A DNA stretch of 64,000 nt from Isochrysis galbana (lineage: Eukaryota; Haptophyta; Isochrysidales; Isochrysidaceae). Both the position numbers and the translations under genes were made by a program. The stretch covers positions 4,408,148 through 4,472,147 of the forward strand of contig CM030931.1 in NCBI GenBank assembly GCA_018136815.1. The letters run 5' to 3'. Under the pieces are notes generated by a model. That model saw nothing but the letters and a program-made list of their open reading frames with translations. It had not been told where the DNA came from and searched no databases. Shown piece after piece: positions 21,425-31,419 of the stretch (within the stretch, counting starts at the first letter, position 1; the number at the start of each line of letters is the position of its first letter).

Positions 21425-22190
21425 ATGTGATTGGTCGCCATGGAGGGGGGCCTCGGCCCCCCCCCCCCACTCTCTCGACTCTCCTCATGGGGGGCAGAAC
21501 CATCTACCCCCCTCCGCTGCCTCTTGGCATGCAGGGCGGACTCATCCAGATTGCCCAGGCACTCTCCGACTCTCCTAGAGAGTCGGGCACAGATCTAGAT
21601 CGCAGATCGCACGCCCTGGCCCGCGTTGGCCAGCTTCCAGCTTATCGCTTTGGCCAACCCCTCCTCCCCCTGGGCCCCCCTCGATCAGGACCACCGAGCT
21701 AGCTCCAGTCGACCGGCAGCCTGCCCCTGCCGGGCAGGGGCGCGGAATGCAAGCGAGGGAGCAGAGGCAGGAGGGGCCAGGGCGGCATGCCCCAGTCTCA
21801 CTTGCCCCTGCCCCCTGATCCGTGCTCCCAGGCCCCTGCAGGCCTCTTGGGGACCTGAAGAGGGGCCGCAGGCGCGCGCCATGGGCCAGAGCCGCAGGGA
21901 AGAGAGGAGGAAGAGAGGAGGAAGAGGGAAGAGGGAGGGGAGGGGGGAGCGGCCCCCTCTTGGCTCTTGGTCACAGTCACCAGGCACCAGGCACCAGGCA
22001 GACCGGGGACTGTGGTGGGCACCCAAGGCCAGCGAGGCACGCGTGGGAGAGGCGGGAGAGGCCATGGGCTGAGCCCCAGCCTCCACTGCTCCCTGAGCTG
22101 CCTGGCTGGCACTCTGGGACCACACCCCGAAACACAGTTGTTCGCCCTCGGCCGACCCCACCGCCACCGCGGAACTTGCCTGAACCGTAA
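21425..22190 (+). mobile_element. Diverged relative of the GC-rich element
   Basis: It begins with TTGGTCGCCATGGAGG, the LINE-type 5' start, and continues with GC-rich sequence of similar organisation (GGGCAGAACCA, a GCC(A/G)GG-rich middle, CTGGCAGGGGC-like blocks). Similarity to the 25.7 kb copy is partial, so this is an older or different subfamily. Open frames on both strands follow from composition. Confidence 0.4.
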
Positions 22191-22299
22191 ATAAGCAATA
22201 AACCGAGCCAAAACCGTCCGCCCGGTAATTTTGTTTTTGCGAGTGACCTGCATCGCCTCCCCCGGACGAGAATGAGAGAGGAACTCCGAGTCCATACTT

Positions 22300-22660
22300 T
22301 ACATCTCTCTCCCTCTCTCTAGCTGCTCCCCGCCCCCCCTCTCCCTCCCTCCCTCCCCTCCTTTTCCCTCCCTCGCCCTCTCCCTCCTCCTCTCTCCCGC
22401 CCTCCTCTCCCTCCCTCCCTCCCCCCTCGGCGCGTTTTCTCCCTCTCTTTTCTCTCTCTTTCTCTCTCTTTCTCTCTTTCTCTCTCCAACCTCCCCTCCC
22501 TCCCTCCCTCCCCCCCCCCGCCCCCCCTCCAGCGTGTTTTCTCTCTCTCTTTCTAAGTGGTTCCCTCGCGCGGAAGAGGTCTGCACGCAGCGCAAGGGGC
22601 GGCCGACAGGGCTCACAACACTCTCGCTTCCTCTCTCGCCTCCCCCTCTCTTCCTCTTGA
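22300..22660 (+). promoter_or_regulatory. CT-rich tract upstream of the AP2 gene
   Basis: About 260 bases of almost pure pyrimidine on the plus strand, with TCTC, TTTC and CCCT repeats and a poly-C run. It lies about 0.7 kb before the AP2 start, so upstream non-coding or small coding exons could lie between 22660 and 23275. I could not place any. Confidence 0.35.
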
Positions 22661-23274
22661 CAGGTGCGGTGTGATGCATTCCACTTGAGGGGGAGAGGGA
22701 CTTAGGCACCCAGCCAGGCCGATGGGAGGGTTGAGGACGAGCCAGAGGGAGAGGGTCTCACTAGGTGACGAGGGATCTGTAGTCAGCCTTCATGTGGCTA
22801 TCAAACATTCCGTCTCTTGCGACAGAGCGTGCTCTGGCTGTGGCTTGGCGGAAGATTCGAAATCCTTCATCGCTATCCTCCATCACGCTGCTGTCCACCA
22901 CGCTATACTTGATGATGTCTTGACGCCACACCATGCCCTCTCTTCCTTTGTCCAGTGGCACCTCCTCGCTGAACGTGGTTCTAGAGTGTGCGCATCATGC
23001 TTGGTACTGATGAGCAGGTATGAATGAATTTCACGCATACACTGGGGGAGAATGCGCACTCGCTCTTCATGTGACTACTTGCCTCGGGGACAGCTCACTC
23101 ACAAAGCTCTGAAACTAGTCAGCAGTGAAAAGTGTGATTTGTGTGCTCGCAGTGCCAATATCACTCTGCAGGTAGACTAGCGAGGGCGCGCCATGGGCTC
23201 CTCACCTGCTCCTGGTATTCTTACGGCGCTGCTGCTGCTGCCATGCTCGCGGCGGGCTGAGAGTGCACGTTTCA

Positions 23275-24906
23275 ATGGGCGCGCCCTCTTCACGCCCAGG
23301 GCACCTCAAGTGCATTCCTGTGCTCCATGCGTTGCAGGACCAGACGGCCTCCTCAAGTGAGCTCGCGAGAAGGCGACGACGTGCGCTGCAGCAGGCAGCA
23401 GATGAGGGGCTCGAGCTGCAACCATCTGAGCATGCTGCAAGTGGCTACAAGCATGTTTACCGCCTGCCGTCTGAAAACGAAGCAGACCAAGTGCTCTTCT
23501 ATGGTCAGCTGGATAATGTTTGCATTAACATCAAATCACCAGTTGCGGAAGAAGTGGCTCTTTCTGTCGCTCGAGTGTTGAGGAACCGGGAAGGGAAGCA
23601 GATGCAAGAGCAGTCGTGTGAAGATACGGCAAATCATCAAATGTCTCAGGCACATCGCACCGGCCCCTCGGGTCAAAACGTCCAGGGACCATTGCACCAC
23701 GGCATTACTTCGACATCTCTGTGTCTATCGTTGTCATTGGAAGAACGGAGAGAGGCTGCTATTCATGCCGCGCAGATGGAGGGTCTCCGGCTCATACCTG
23801 GCATCGGTAGTTCTGGTTTCAAGGGCGTATACAGAAACGCCTTTTCATCGAGTTCTCATGGGCCTCAGTTCTCCGCCATTGTGAACCTCGGATGCGCCCA
23901 AACGTTGCACCTTGGCAACTTTTACACTGCCGAGGAGGGGGCTCTTCAGTATGCAAGACACAAAAAGGAAAAGGAAGGAGGCTTGTTGGAGAATGCTGTG
24001 CTCACAGGGCGAGATCGCGGTGACGATAGGCAAGTCACAACACCGAGCGCAAATACGAGTGGCCGCAAGCGCCCAATTTCAGCCACGTCGTGCATGACTA
24101 GCATGGAGTTGCATGACAACAGTTTGTCCACCTCGCCTTCCGCGGCAGATGCATCTCCCTTCTCGACCCGCCATCAGGCCGATGCGGGACTGATTCAGTC
24201 ACGCGAAAGCCCTGCCTTTATTCCTACTGTTGAGAGCATAGTGTGGGCGAAAGCACGCCACTGGTGGCCGGCATACGTCCAAAAAGTTCTCCCGAGTGAC
24301 AAGTTCGAGGTGATGTTCTTCGCTGCGCCGAGCTCAACATGGGCAAAGGGCATCACCGTGGGCTTAGGAGAAATCCACGCCTTCTCACAGGAGCTCAATC
24401 GAAATCACAAGAATTGGTTGAAGGGAGCTCATTTTGGAACGGATAATGGCAGACCGAAGCACCCGAAAAAGCGAGCCCAGCTGAAAACAGCACTAAAGGA
24501 GGTAGAGATGTTTGATCAAGGTATCAAGGAAAACAAATGTGGATGTGCCGATGCCGGGGCTGCTGGACTGCAAGAGACGACCACAAGTCTCTCGGCCCCG
24601 AAGGCAGTGTACGAGGAGGGCGCGACCATCGGGTCGATGTTGCAGCAGCTGGGACTTTTCGAACGCCTTGCTCAGAAATTCGATGAGCATTTTGATCTTT
24701 GGGAGGACACCTCGATTGATGACCTGCAGTACATCCGTCAGCTTTGTCGCGATGATCTTGAACGCTTTAGGCGGCTCGCTAACAGTTTAGGCCTCGGTAC
24801 TCGCGATATCATTGCAATGCGATCATATTTTGAGGGGCTACAGTTTTTTGTGCCGAAGTCTAGACTCTGGGAAAGTGATTTAAATCCACTTTGGAAGGTG
24901 TCTTGA
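23275..24906 (+). CDS. AP2-domain / PWWP / SAM-like nuclear protein
   Basis: Single frame, 543 residues from the ATG at 23275. A splice acceptor at 23337 (GCGTTGCAG) is in frame, so an upstream exon could replace the first 21 residues. Residues 25-105 look like a degenerate AP2 unit (EGLELQPSE..SGYKHVYRL). Residues 155-230 form a better AP2/ERF unit (EERREAAIHAAQMEGLRLIP, GFKGVYRN, LHLGNFYTAEEGALQYAR). AP2 domains bind DNA. Residues 315-400 match a PWWP domain (SIVWAKARHWWPAYV, then FFAAPSSTWA), which binds methylated histone and DNA. Residues 450-525 resemble a SAM domain (MLQQLGLFERLAQKFDEHFD, DDLERFRRLANSLGLGTRDI). A chromatin-linked regulator is inferred. I know of no named protein with this order. 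Confidence 0.78.
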   Translation: MGAPSSRPGHLKCIPVLHALQDQTASSSELARRRRRALQQAADEGLELQPSEHAASGYKHVYRLPSENEADQVLFYGQLDNVCINIKSPVAEEVALSVARVLRNREGKQMQEQSCEDTANHQMSQAHRTGPSGQNVQGPLHHGITSTSLCLSLSLEERREAAIHAAQMEGLRLIPGIGSSGFKGVYRNAFSSSSHGPQFSAIVNLGCAQTLHLGNFYTAEEGALQYARHKKEKEGGLLENAVLTGRDRGDDRQVTTPSANTSGRKRPISATSCMTSMELHDNSLSTSPSAADASPFSTRHQADAGLIQSRESPAFIPTVESIVWAKARHWWPAYVQKVLPSDKFEVMFFAAPSSTWAKGITVGLGEIHAFSQELNRNHKNWLKGAHFGTDNGRPKHPKKRAQLKTALKEVEMFDQGIKENKCGCADAGAAGLQETTTSLSAPKAVYEEGATIGSMLQQLGLFERLAQKFDEHFDLWEDTSIDDLQYIRQLCRDDLERFRRLANSLGLGTRDIIAMRSYFEGLQFFVPKSRLWESDLNPLWKVS

Positions 24907-25271
24907 TCCTCGCACGGTCGCGCACTGAAATTGTAATTCACCAATTTTCGCTTGGGACGGAGTGAGGGTCGCCACTACTATCTGGCGACAGGCACATTGG
25001 CGGTTGCCGGCCGCGGCCTTCGCAAGTACGCTCGTGCTCGATCGCGACGAAGTGAGAACTGCTTGGCACACGTCCTCATCTCCGCCAAAACAATTTCTTC
25101 TTTGGGTACGTTGCTAGGATTCAAACCTACCGAGAGCACAAACAAGCAGCGTTTGGTTCCCGTGACTAATGACCACTGTTCCTCATGTTGACGATGTTTG
25201 AGATGCAGCGGTTGCATGCGTACATGTTGTATTGCAGTGTTGACGCAACTCGCTATGTGCTCTGCCTGTGC
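24907..25271. other. Intergenic, no gene recognised
   Basis: Probable 3' UTR and spacer of the AP2 gene. A T-arm-like GGTTTGAATCC on the minus strand near 25110-25120 lacks the rest of a tRNA fold. Confidence 0.4.
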
Positions 25272-25400
25272 AACTAACTTTTACTATTACTTGGTTGCCA
25301 TAGAGTGCGACGGCGCACCCCTCTCTCCTCCTGGCCTGCCCAGCGAAGGCGACCTCCCTGCCCACCCGGAGCAGTCGCTGGCGAAGCGAGAAGCGACCGT
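25272..25400 (+). mobile_element. LINE 5'-end fragment
   Basis: It resembles the start of the LINE at 36198: CAACTAA..TTTA, ACTTGGTTGCCAT in place of ACTTGGTCGCCATGG, then GAGCAGTCGCTGGCGAAGCG. The ATG of the LINE is ATA here. Confidence 0.55.
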
Positions 25401-25590
25401 GTGTCGCATCCGCAATCGACCTTTTTGTTTTAGAAGTCGTCTGCGTTTCTATGTCCCCTCCTTGTAGGCTAGTCACCGTCGCATCATCCTACATTCGCCC
25501 TCTTTGCCCTCGCCTCCTTTGTAGCCTCCCTTGTCGCCTGCGCTTTGCCCCTCGCTTGGCTTACCTCCTTGCGTGCTCCTAGCCCGTTCT
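25401..25590 (+). repeat. Dispersed repeat, shared with 45182-45375
   Basis: Long runs are shared with 45182-45375: TGTCGCATCCGC, GATCGACC or AATCGACC with TTTTTGTTTTAGAAG, GTTTCTATGTCCCCTCCTTG and CTTACCTCCTTGCGTGCTCC. Here it follows a LINE 5' fragment; at 45 kb it leads directly into the 999-bp array. Confidence 0.7.
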
Positions 25591-25724
25591 TTTTTGACGA
25601 GAGGTCCCCCCCGCTCCCCCCCCCCCCCTCGTTGCTTTTTCCCGGAGGAGTCGCCCGACGTAGGTCGGTCCTCGGTCCACCTCGCAATGGGTTTTCCCTC
25701 ATTGTAGCTTGTGGGGAGGGGGAG

Positions 25725-26498
25725 ACAACTAAGTTTATACTTGGTTGCCCCATGGGGGGGCACGAGCCCCCCCCCCTCTCCACTCCTCCCCTGCCATGGG
25801 GGAGGAACCACTCATCCTCTTGGCACGCCTGATGGCTTGCCAGGAGGCCACTGCCCTGCTGACCCACTCTCTCCCTGGCAGGCACGCCTGCCTCGCGCGT
25901 CCTGGCCTGTCGTGGCCAGCCCATCGCTCCAACCCCCCCTCGCCCCCTGGTCGACAGGCAGACAGGTGCAGAGTGGGGGCCCCAGAGGCCCAGGAGCGCC
26001 AGCGAGGGAGAGGCAGGGGAGGCCAGGGCCCAGCCCCAGCCTCCTCTGCCCCCTGAGCTGGCCTCCAGGAGCCTCCAGGGGCCGCCAGAGGGCAGCTGCA
26101 GGCCTGCCGCAGGCGCGCCATCGCGCGTGCCCCAGGAGAGGGGAGAGAGAGCGCGGAGAAGGGGGGGGGCGGAGCGAGAGCTCCGCTCACCGGAAAATGG
26201 GTAAGTCCCGCACCTGTTTACAGGATAAGTCGGGACAGAGTCGGCCGCCCACTCGGAGACACAGGAGGAAGGGGAGGAAAGATCACCGGGGGGGGGCGCG
26301 GGCCACCGGACCATATCTAAGCCCTTCACCCCTATGCTATCCCCCTAGTAGTGCACGGGGGGAGCCGCCTTATGGCGGGGGGAGAAGGGCCCGGGGAGTG
26401 GGGGTGTAGAAAGTATGCTACGTGCTACGTGTAGTAGGTAGTGGATCCATTCGCCGCGAGTGCGGTAATAATATTAGAAGGTTTTTTTTTTGTGTGTG
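25725..26498 (+). mobile_element. GC-rich dispersed element, complete copy (copy 3)
   Basis: The element starts with ACAACTAAGTTTATACTTGG and ends in ATATTAGAAGG plus a T run, both termini of the LINE at 36198-39590, but has an unrelated GC-rich body. The flanks TGTGGGGAGGGGGAG (25710-25724) and TGTGGGGAAGGGGAG (26499-26513) match at 14 of 15 bases and look like a target-site duplication. This supports insertion by target-primed reverse transcription using the LINE machinery. It encodes no enzyme. Confidence 0.7.
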
Positions 26499-26656
26499 TG
26501 TGGGGAAGGGGAGTTATAATCATAATGGGAGCCGGGGGTTTGCGAGGGGGGAGATTCGAAGGGGTGGGTGAACCTTGGGCGTGGTCGCGGGTGGGAACCC
26601 TGGGGTCACCCCTTGGCCCCTGGGACCGGAAAGAGTTCCACCCGCAAAGTTCCCCC

Positions 26657-26805
26657 GCGAAAAAAAAACCTTATAATATTTTCTCGCCTCGCACGTGGCA
26701 CTGGGTCATACTCTCGTAGCCACGCCCCTGCGCCCGGTTCCCTTCCTCACCCTCACTCCCCGCCTTGCGGCAACTCCCCTCGTGCTCTACTTAGGGGGTC
26801 GGGTC
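26657..26805 (-). mobile_element. LINE 3' UTR fragment, inverted
   Basis: The reverse complement matches the last 150 bases of the LINE (about 39440-39590), including the GAGCACAAGGGGAGTTGCCG-type block (GAGCACGAGG... here), the CCGCAAGGCGG segment and the terminal AATATTA(T)AAGG with its T run. Confidence 0.65.
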
Positions 26806-27220
26806 ATGTGGGGGGTCCGAGCGGGGCGGTGCATGGGGTGCACCGTGGGTGCGAGCCGTCTCCCCTGCGCCTCTAGGCACCCGATGAAGGTCGGGCGCCC
26901 AGTGCCCAATAGCGCGGACGGATCTCGGCGGGGCAATCGCGCGTCATGTGTCATGAAACAACGGCCCCGAAATAACATTATCGGCCCCGTGGCGCGACCG
27001 CCAGTTCTGTACAGTTAGAGCCCCAACGCGTGTGCAGAGGGGGGGGGGCGAGGGGGGCGGTAAAACCCACCAATGCTTCCTCGGCATCCTTCGTGGAGGC
27101 ATTTAAGCCCCCCGGGAGTTTTTATGGGCTTGGGGGGGCGGTCAAAATTGCATTTAAAATGCAGCCCCCCCACCCACCCCCCGCATGTTAATAGTTATAA
27201 ATCACTGTTTGGCCGCCCTA
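26806..27220 (-). mobile_element. TIR DNA element, partial copy (element B)
   Basis: It ends at 27220 with TGTTTGGCCGCCCTA and, read on the minus strand, follows the left half of element A (14017 onward): GTGATTTATAACTA, the CCACG region, the CTAAC...ACAGAACTGGCGGTCGC block and CGGGCGCCCGACCTTCATC. The other terminus is absent, replaced by LINE debris at 26805. Confidence 0.65.
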
Positions 27221-27813
27221 TGAGAAGAAGTTTGGACTCGCCGCCTCGGATATGAGAGTGAGTTCGAAGCTGAGATCCAAGCCGTCAGCCGTTTGGCTTG
27301 TTTCAACAGCGCGGTGAGAATATTATGAAGCTTAATATTTTTAACAATAGGTTGGATATGCAGATGTCGATGCGAAAGTATCATAAATACTATCGTAGGG
27401 CATCCGCCCGAAAACCGTGCACAACAGATGGGCCAAGAAAGAATTCATCAATAGCAGTAAGAACTACGCAACCACAAAATACACGCTCCTAACTAAATCT
27501 CACCGCTTGCTCCACCATGAAGCTGCATTCGGAAGTCAAAGGGCACGATCTTCCAGACGCAAGACTCAACATGCCCCCATCGCTGCCAATGCGCGGACAT
27601 CTTTGGCAACCTCGAGTGCCAAAATATGTTTTGGCATGGAGAGGGTGATTGGCGAGGAACAAATGATGCCGCTGGCGACTGAATTATAGTAAGCGGGCTC
27701 GACCTCCTGTCGGTCCTGGCGCTGCAAGTGGAATAGATAATGGGCTCTAAGCCTGCACATAACGTATTCATGACAGCGTACGGAGTACATCCTGCGATTA
27801 TGTGAGATGCATT
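27221..27813. other. Intergenic, AT-rich, possible decayed foreign frame
   Basis: Composition changes to AT-rich between about 27230 and 27500. Short frames such as NIMKLNIFNNRLDMQMSMRK, and in another frame KKEFINSSKNYATTKYTLL, suggest an old AT-rich coding sequence broken by frameshifts. From 27600 it is probably the 3' UTR of the minus-strand TPR gene. Confidence 0.3.
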
Positions 27814-30606
27814 TTACCAAAATGGCCAAACGTTCAGTCTTCCTTGCCAAACGGCGATCACCGTTGGAAGCAGCAAGACCAAGTAGAAAAGAAGGGGCAG
27901 GTAGGGTTTGATCGACTTCCAAAACTGCTTCAGGCCGCGATTGAAGGCTAACGCTCGCTTAGCCAGACCAATCATCGTGGAGGCGCCGCCACCAAGGCCT
28001 CCTCCCATACTAGCGAGTAGTGGCGAGTCTAGTAGCGCCTCGAGGCCTCCCGCGCTCCCAGCATTTGCCTTGGCGCCACCGAGGCCAGAGAGCATGCCAA
28101 AAGGTCCGGATCCGCCTGCACTCGCATCGCTGCCTCGCGACCCTGCTGCGCCAAAAAGATGACCGATGGCAGAGCCTTCCGATGAACTGCCAGGAGTGAA
28201 CAGGCCGCCGAAAGGTGATACATCGTTTCCATTGCCTACCTTTAGTTTCTGGTCTTGCAGTGCGCCCCGTGCGCGGGTGAGCGCACGCTTCACTTGAGCA
28301 TTCGACGGAAGGAGCGAAGATGCACGTTCAAGGTCCCACACGGCCGCATCAGCCTCTCCCAGAGCAGCAAGTGCTTGGCCACGACGGAACCACGCTGTGC
28401 CACAACGCGCATTTGCCTCGATGATATCGCTGCAAGACTCGATGACTTCACGCCATCGTTTCTGCTTCGCCAGGCATACGGATAGGCTCAGGCGACACTT
28501 TTGCAGCTCTGCCGCAACAGGACCCCCGTTGCGTCTTGTATCGGGAGCATTTGAAGACTCATCGCACTCACTCGTCCCTATCATGAGAAGAAGCTCGCTC
28601 GCCCGAGCATAGAGCTCGCTTGCTTCGTTCCATTGCCCAGCTTCCCAAGCGTCCTTTGCCGAGGCGCGTAAAGTCGCTGCCTGCTTCAGGTTGCTCGTTT
28701 CGGCCTCGTCCACAGCGTCGCGCGATCGTGGGCCTTGTGCTACTGGAGCTGAACCATCCAGAGACATTGTTGCCGTAGAAGGAGCCTGCTGACTTGTCCG
28801 ATCGGATTCCTGAAGGGTTACTGACGAATCGACCCGAGGCGTGGAAGTGGCAGCATCTATCGGCGAAGACGTACGAGACGCGGAATCCTTAAGGGTTGCT
28901 AACGAATCGACCCGAGGCGTGGAAGGAGCAGCATTTATCGGCGAAGACGTAGGAGACGGCTTATCAACGAGCGGGGAGGCCTTTGGCTGTGCTTCTCTAG
29001 CGGAACTGCCCTCAGCTATGCGCTCCTTGTCACCGGATACCTTAGATTCAATTGCTCGAGATGTCGGAACCGGAGAACTCTTCTTTAGCGCTGGCCTACT
29101 TTCAGAAGCCCTGGCACGAACGACAGCAGGTCTTCCGATGGCAGTGGACGCGTCGCCTGATTTTTGCTCAGAGTGCGGTATCCTGGGCACATCGAGTGAC
29201 GTAGAGTTTGAGTTTAGGGAGGGTGACAGACTTGTCTTCTCCTGCATCATGGGTGGATTCACCTCAGCGCCACTTGTAGCCGGCTCAACTCCTTCGTTCA
29301 CTCTCGTTCTAGCCGTAGCGGCCTTAGTATCTACCGTAGCCCCACCGTTCGCTTGCGGCTTGACTGCCGCCTTCGTCAACGACGCTTCTTTCTTCTGGAA
29401 TGCAGGCGTTGACTCCACAACGCTCATAGTTGTTGCTGTCGTTTTGCTTGGAGATGCCAACTTGGCTGCGCCCTTCCTTGGCGCTACATTGTTCTTCTTC
29501 TGGCTCTGCAAAGATTTGATGGCAGCACCCTTGGCAGTGTACTTTTTCTCCTCGGTAGTTGGCACTTTGACCATATCTGGGTTTTCCACCTGGCTCTCTT
29601 GGGCCTTGACCGAGGCGCTTTTCGGCGTTGCCCCCTTTTTACGATTTGCTAATGGCTTGGCCGGAGTGGCCTTCGAAGCTGTCTCCTTCTTCTCACTCGC
29701 GGGCGGTTGGGCCGCCGCGCTCTTTGAAGCTGCCTCTTTCTTTTGGTTGACGGCAAGCTTGGTGGGAGCCTTGTTAGAAGTCGCTTCCTTCTTTTCATTC
29801 GCTGTCAGCTTGTCCACCATGCTCTTCGAATCCACATTCTTGGCGTTGGCAGGCAGCTTCACCGATGTGCTCTTGGAGGCCGCTCCCTTCTTCAGGTCGG
29901 TCACCGGCTTAGATGCATCGCCCTTGGATTTGGGTTTAGATTTTTGTTTTGCCGGAAGAGCACCTTTGCTTTGTTTACGCGAAGTCGAAGAAGACGAGCT
30001 GGACTGAGCTGAAACCACTTGTTTGCGAGGCTCTATTGTCGCATGTGCCTTGCTATTGAAGAGGGGCGGCTTGGGAGTTGACGGCAAAGGCGGCCTGACT
30101 GGCTGAGGGGGCTTCTGAATATCGGGATCTAGGAATGCCATGGAGACGCCAGCTGCTGCAGCTCGGCCGTTGTAGTGTTCCCAATTACCCTGTGTTGATG
30201 CGCCAATGGCTTCCTGTCCCGGACGATCATCCTCCTTGGGCAGCATTTTCCGGCGTGACATTGCCACATAGAAGCCACGATTTGGCTTGGGCGGCGGCGG
30301 CTTGCTCTCAAAGAAACGGTGCTGTGACGAGGATGGCGCCGAGTGTTCCACCGGCTGCGTAGAATCGGCAAACGCACTGGCCACCGCCTCCCCCATTTCC
30401 TGAGAGCGACGCTCGTTGTTTGTCGGCTGTGAGGCTCCGATTGGCGCTGGCGCGCGCTCCCTCAGCATGACACCCTCATCGCCGCCGCCGCGAAGCAGGC
30501 GATGCTTGCGAGGACCGGCGTGCACCCCATGAGCGTGGGCGAGCAGGAGGAGCGCCCAGAGGCCCAGAGGCCGAGGCGCCACACGGAGCGCGGCAGTCGC
30601 GCGCAT
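27814..30606 (-). CDS. TPR membrane protein with signal peptide and repetitive linker
   Basis: One frame of 930 residues. Residues 1-30 form a signal peptide (hydrophobic LWALLLLAHAHGVHA). Residues about 180-600 are low-complexity Lys/Ala/Ser sequence with repeated KKEA/T-SK--(A)-KP--N blocks and a duplicated SPI(N/D)AA(P/T)STPRVDS unit. Residues about 645-780 hold TPR-type helices (SAKDAWEAGQWNEASELYAR, LSVCLAKQKRWREVIESC, CGTAWFRRGQALAALGE). A Gly-rich segment follows. Near the C-terminus lies a membrane span (LPLLFYLVLLLPTVIAVW) with WPFW at the end. The TPR unit resembles those of co-chaperones and import receptors. Topology, with a secretory signal and a C-terminal anchor, suggests an ER or other endomembrane protein; the partner is unknown. 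Starts divergently from the DUF1295 gene. Confidence 0.75.
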   Translation of the reverse strand: MRATAALRVAPRPLGLWALLLLAHAHGVHAGPRKHRLLRGGGDEGVMLRERAPAPIGASQPTNNERRSQEMGEAVASAFADSTQPVEHSAPSSSQHRFFESKPPPPKPNRGFYVAMSRRKMLPKEDDRPGQEAIGASTQGNWEHYNGRAAAAGVSMAFLDPDIQKPPQPVRPPLPSTPKPPLFNSKAHATIEPRKQVVSAQSSSSSSTSRKQSKGALPAKQKSKPKSKGDASKPVTDLKKGAASKSTSVKLPANAKNVDSKSMVDKLTANEKKEATSNKAPTKLAVNQKKEAASKSAAAQPPASEKKETASKATPAKPLANRKKGATPKSASVKAQESQVENPDMVKVPTTEEKKYTAKGAAIKSLQSQKKNNVAPRKGAAKLASPSKTTATTMSVVESTPAFQKKEASLTKAAVKPQANGGATVDTKAATARTRVNEGVEPATSGAEVNPPMMQEKTSLSPSLNSNSTSLDVPRIPHSEQKSGDASTAIGRPAVVRARASESRPALKKSSPVPTSRAIESKVSGDKERIAEGSSAREAQPKASPLVDKPSPTSSPINAAPSTPRVDSLATLKDSASRTSSPIDAATSTPRVDSSVTLQESDRTSQQAPSTATMSLDGSAPVAQGPRSRDAVDEAETSNLKQAATLRASAKDAWEAGQWNEASELYARASELLLMIGTSECDESSNAPDTRRNGGPVAAELQKCRLSLSVCLAKQKRWREVIESCSDIIEANARCGTAWFRRGQALAALGEADAAVWDLERASSLLPSNAQVKRALTRARGALQDQKLKVGNGNDVSPFGGLFTPGSSSEGSAIGHLFGAAGSRGSDASAGGSGPFGMLSGLGGAKANAGSAGGLEALLDSPLLASMGGGLGGGASTMIGLAKRALAFNRGLKQFWKSIKPYLPLLFYLVLLLPTVIAVWQGRLNVWPFW

Positions 30607-31419
30607 ACGTGGGTCCCGTTGCCGCCGCCGAAGCCGCGAAAAATGCCGCCCTGCCGCGGGGGCGCATTGTATAGTAAGCAGAGGATCCGTGTAGAGTACC
30701 GGAGAGTCCCGGGGTGCCTAGATGTCTAGTCTAAAGTAAGCAGGGATCTCTACTCTAGGTGCTTGGTACTCGTACTCTAGAGCTCTAGAGTAGACGAGTA
30801 CTTTACTCTAGAGTAGAGAAGAGTACTCTAGAGTAGCTCTAGAGTAGCTCTAGAATAGAGTACTTTACTCTAGAGTAGAGTACTCTAGAGTAGAGTCTCT
30901 ACTTTACGTCTCTACTCTGGGAGGGAAGGAGGAGGAGAGTCCGAGAGAAGGGCCCCCCCCCCGCCTTTCCCTCCGAGAGAAGAGCGGTGGAGCCGCTGCG
31001 CCGCCGCCGCCGGCGCGACCGACCTGCTGGTGTGGTGGCGGGCGAGGGGGGTCGTAGGACAGCATCTCATCCTCTTCTTCTGGAGAGTATATATATAGCA
31101 GAGAGCTCTCTACGTGAGAATCAAGGAGAGCCGTCGGAGGATGACTTCAATCAATAGGTTTTCATGGGGGGTGAAGAAGAAGGCAGGAGAGATCAGGGAA
31201 GAAGAGGAGAAGAGGTCAAAAACTTGTACTCGTCTGCTTGAAGGAGAGAGAGACCAGAGCAGAGAGAGAGAGAGAAGAGAGAGAGCGAGTCCTCTCGCGT
31301 CCCTCTCTCTCTCTCTCCTGTCCCCCTCCCCCTAGATATCTCCCTCTCAAGACTCGCCCCAACTCGTTCCCTGCTCCTCTCTCCTCCTCAAGGAGGGAGT
31401 CGCCCACCGGCTGGGGAGC
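30607..31419. promoter_or_regulatory. Divergent promoter region of the TPR and DUF1295 genes
   Basis: An 813-base gap between divergent starts. It holds the CTCTAGAGTA array (30770-30915), a purine-rich block on the plus strand near 30919-30985 (pyrimidine on the TPR coding strand) and a (CT)n tract at 31290-31335 just before the DUF1295 start. TATATATATA occurs at 31088-31097, a possible TATA element of either gene. Confidence 0.4.
30770..30915. repeat. Palindromic CTCTAGAGTA array
   Basis: Around twelve degenerate copies of the self-complementary unit TACTCTAGAGTA are separated by ACTTTA or GCTC. Many adjacent units can pair, so the stretch can form hairpins on either strand. Confidence 0.75.

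Noticed and set aside
25040..25200. Possible tRNA on the minus strand (GGTTTGAATCC)
   Set aside because: T-stem pairs poorly and no acceptor, D or anticodon arms can be placed.
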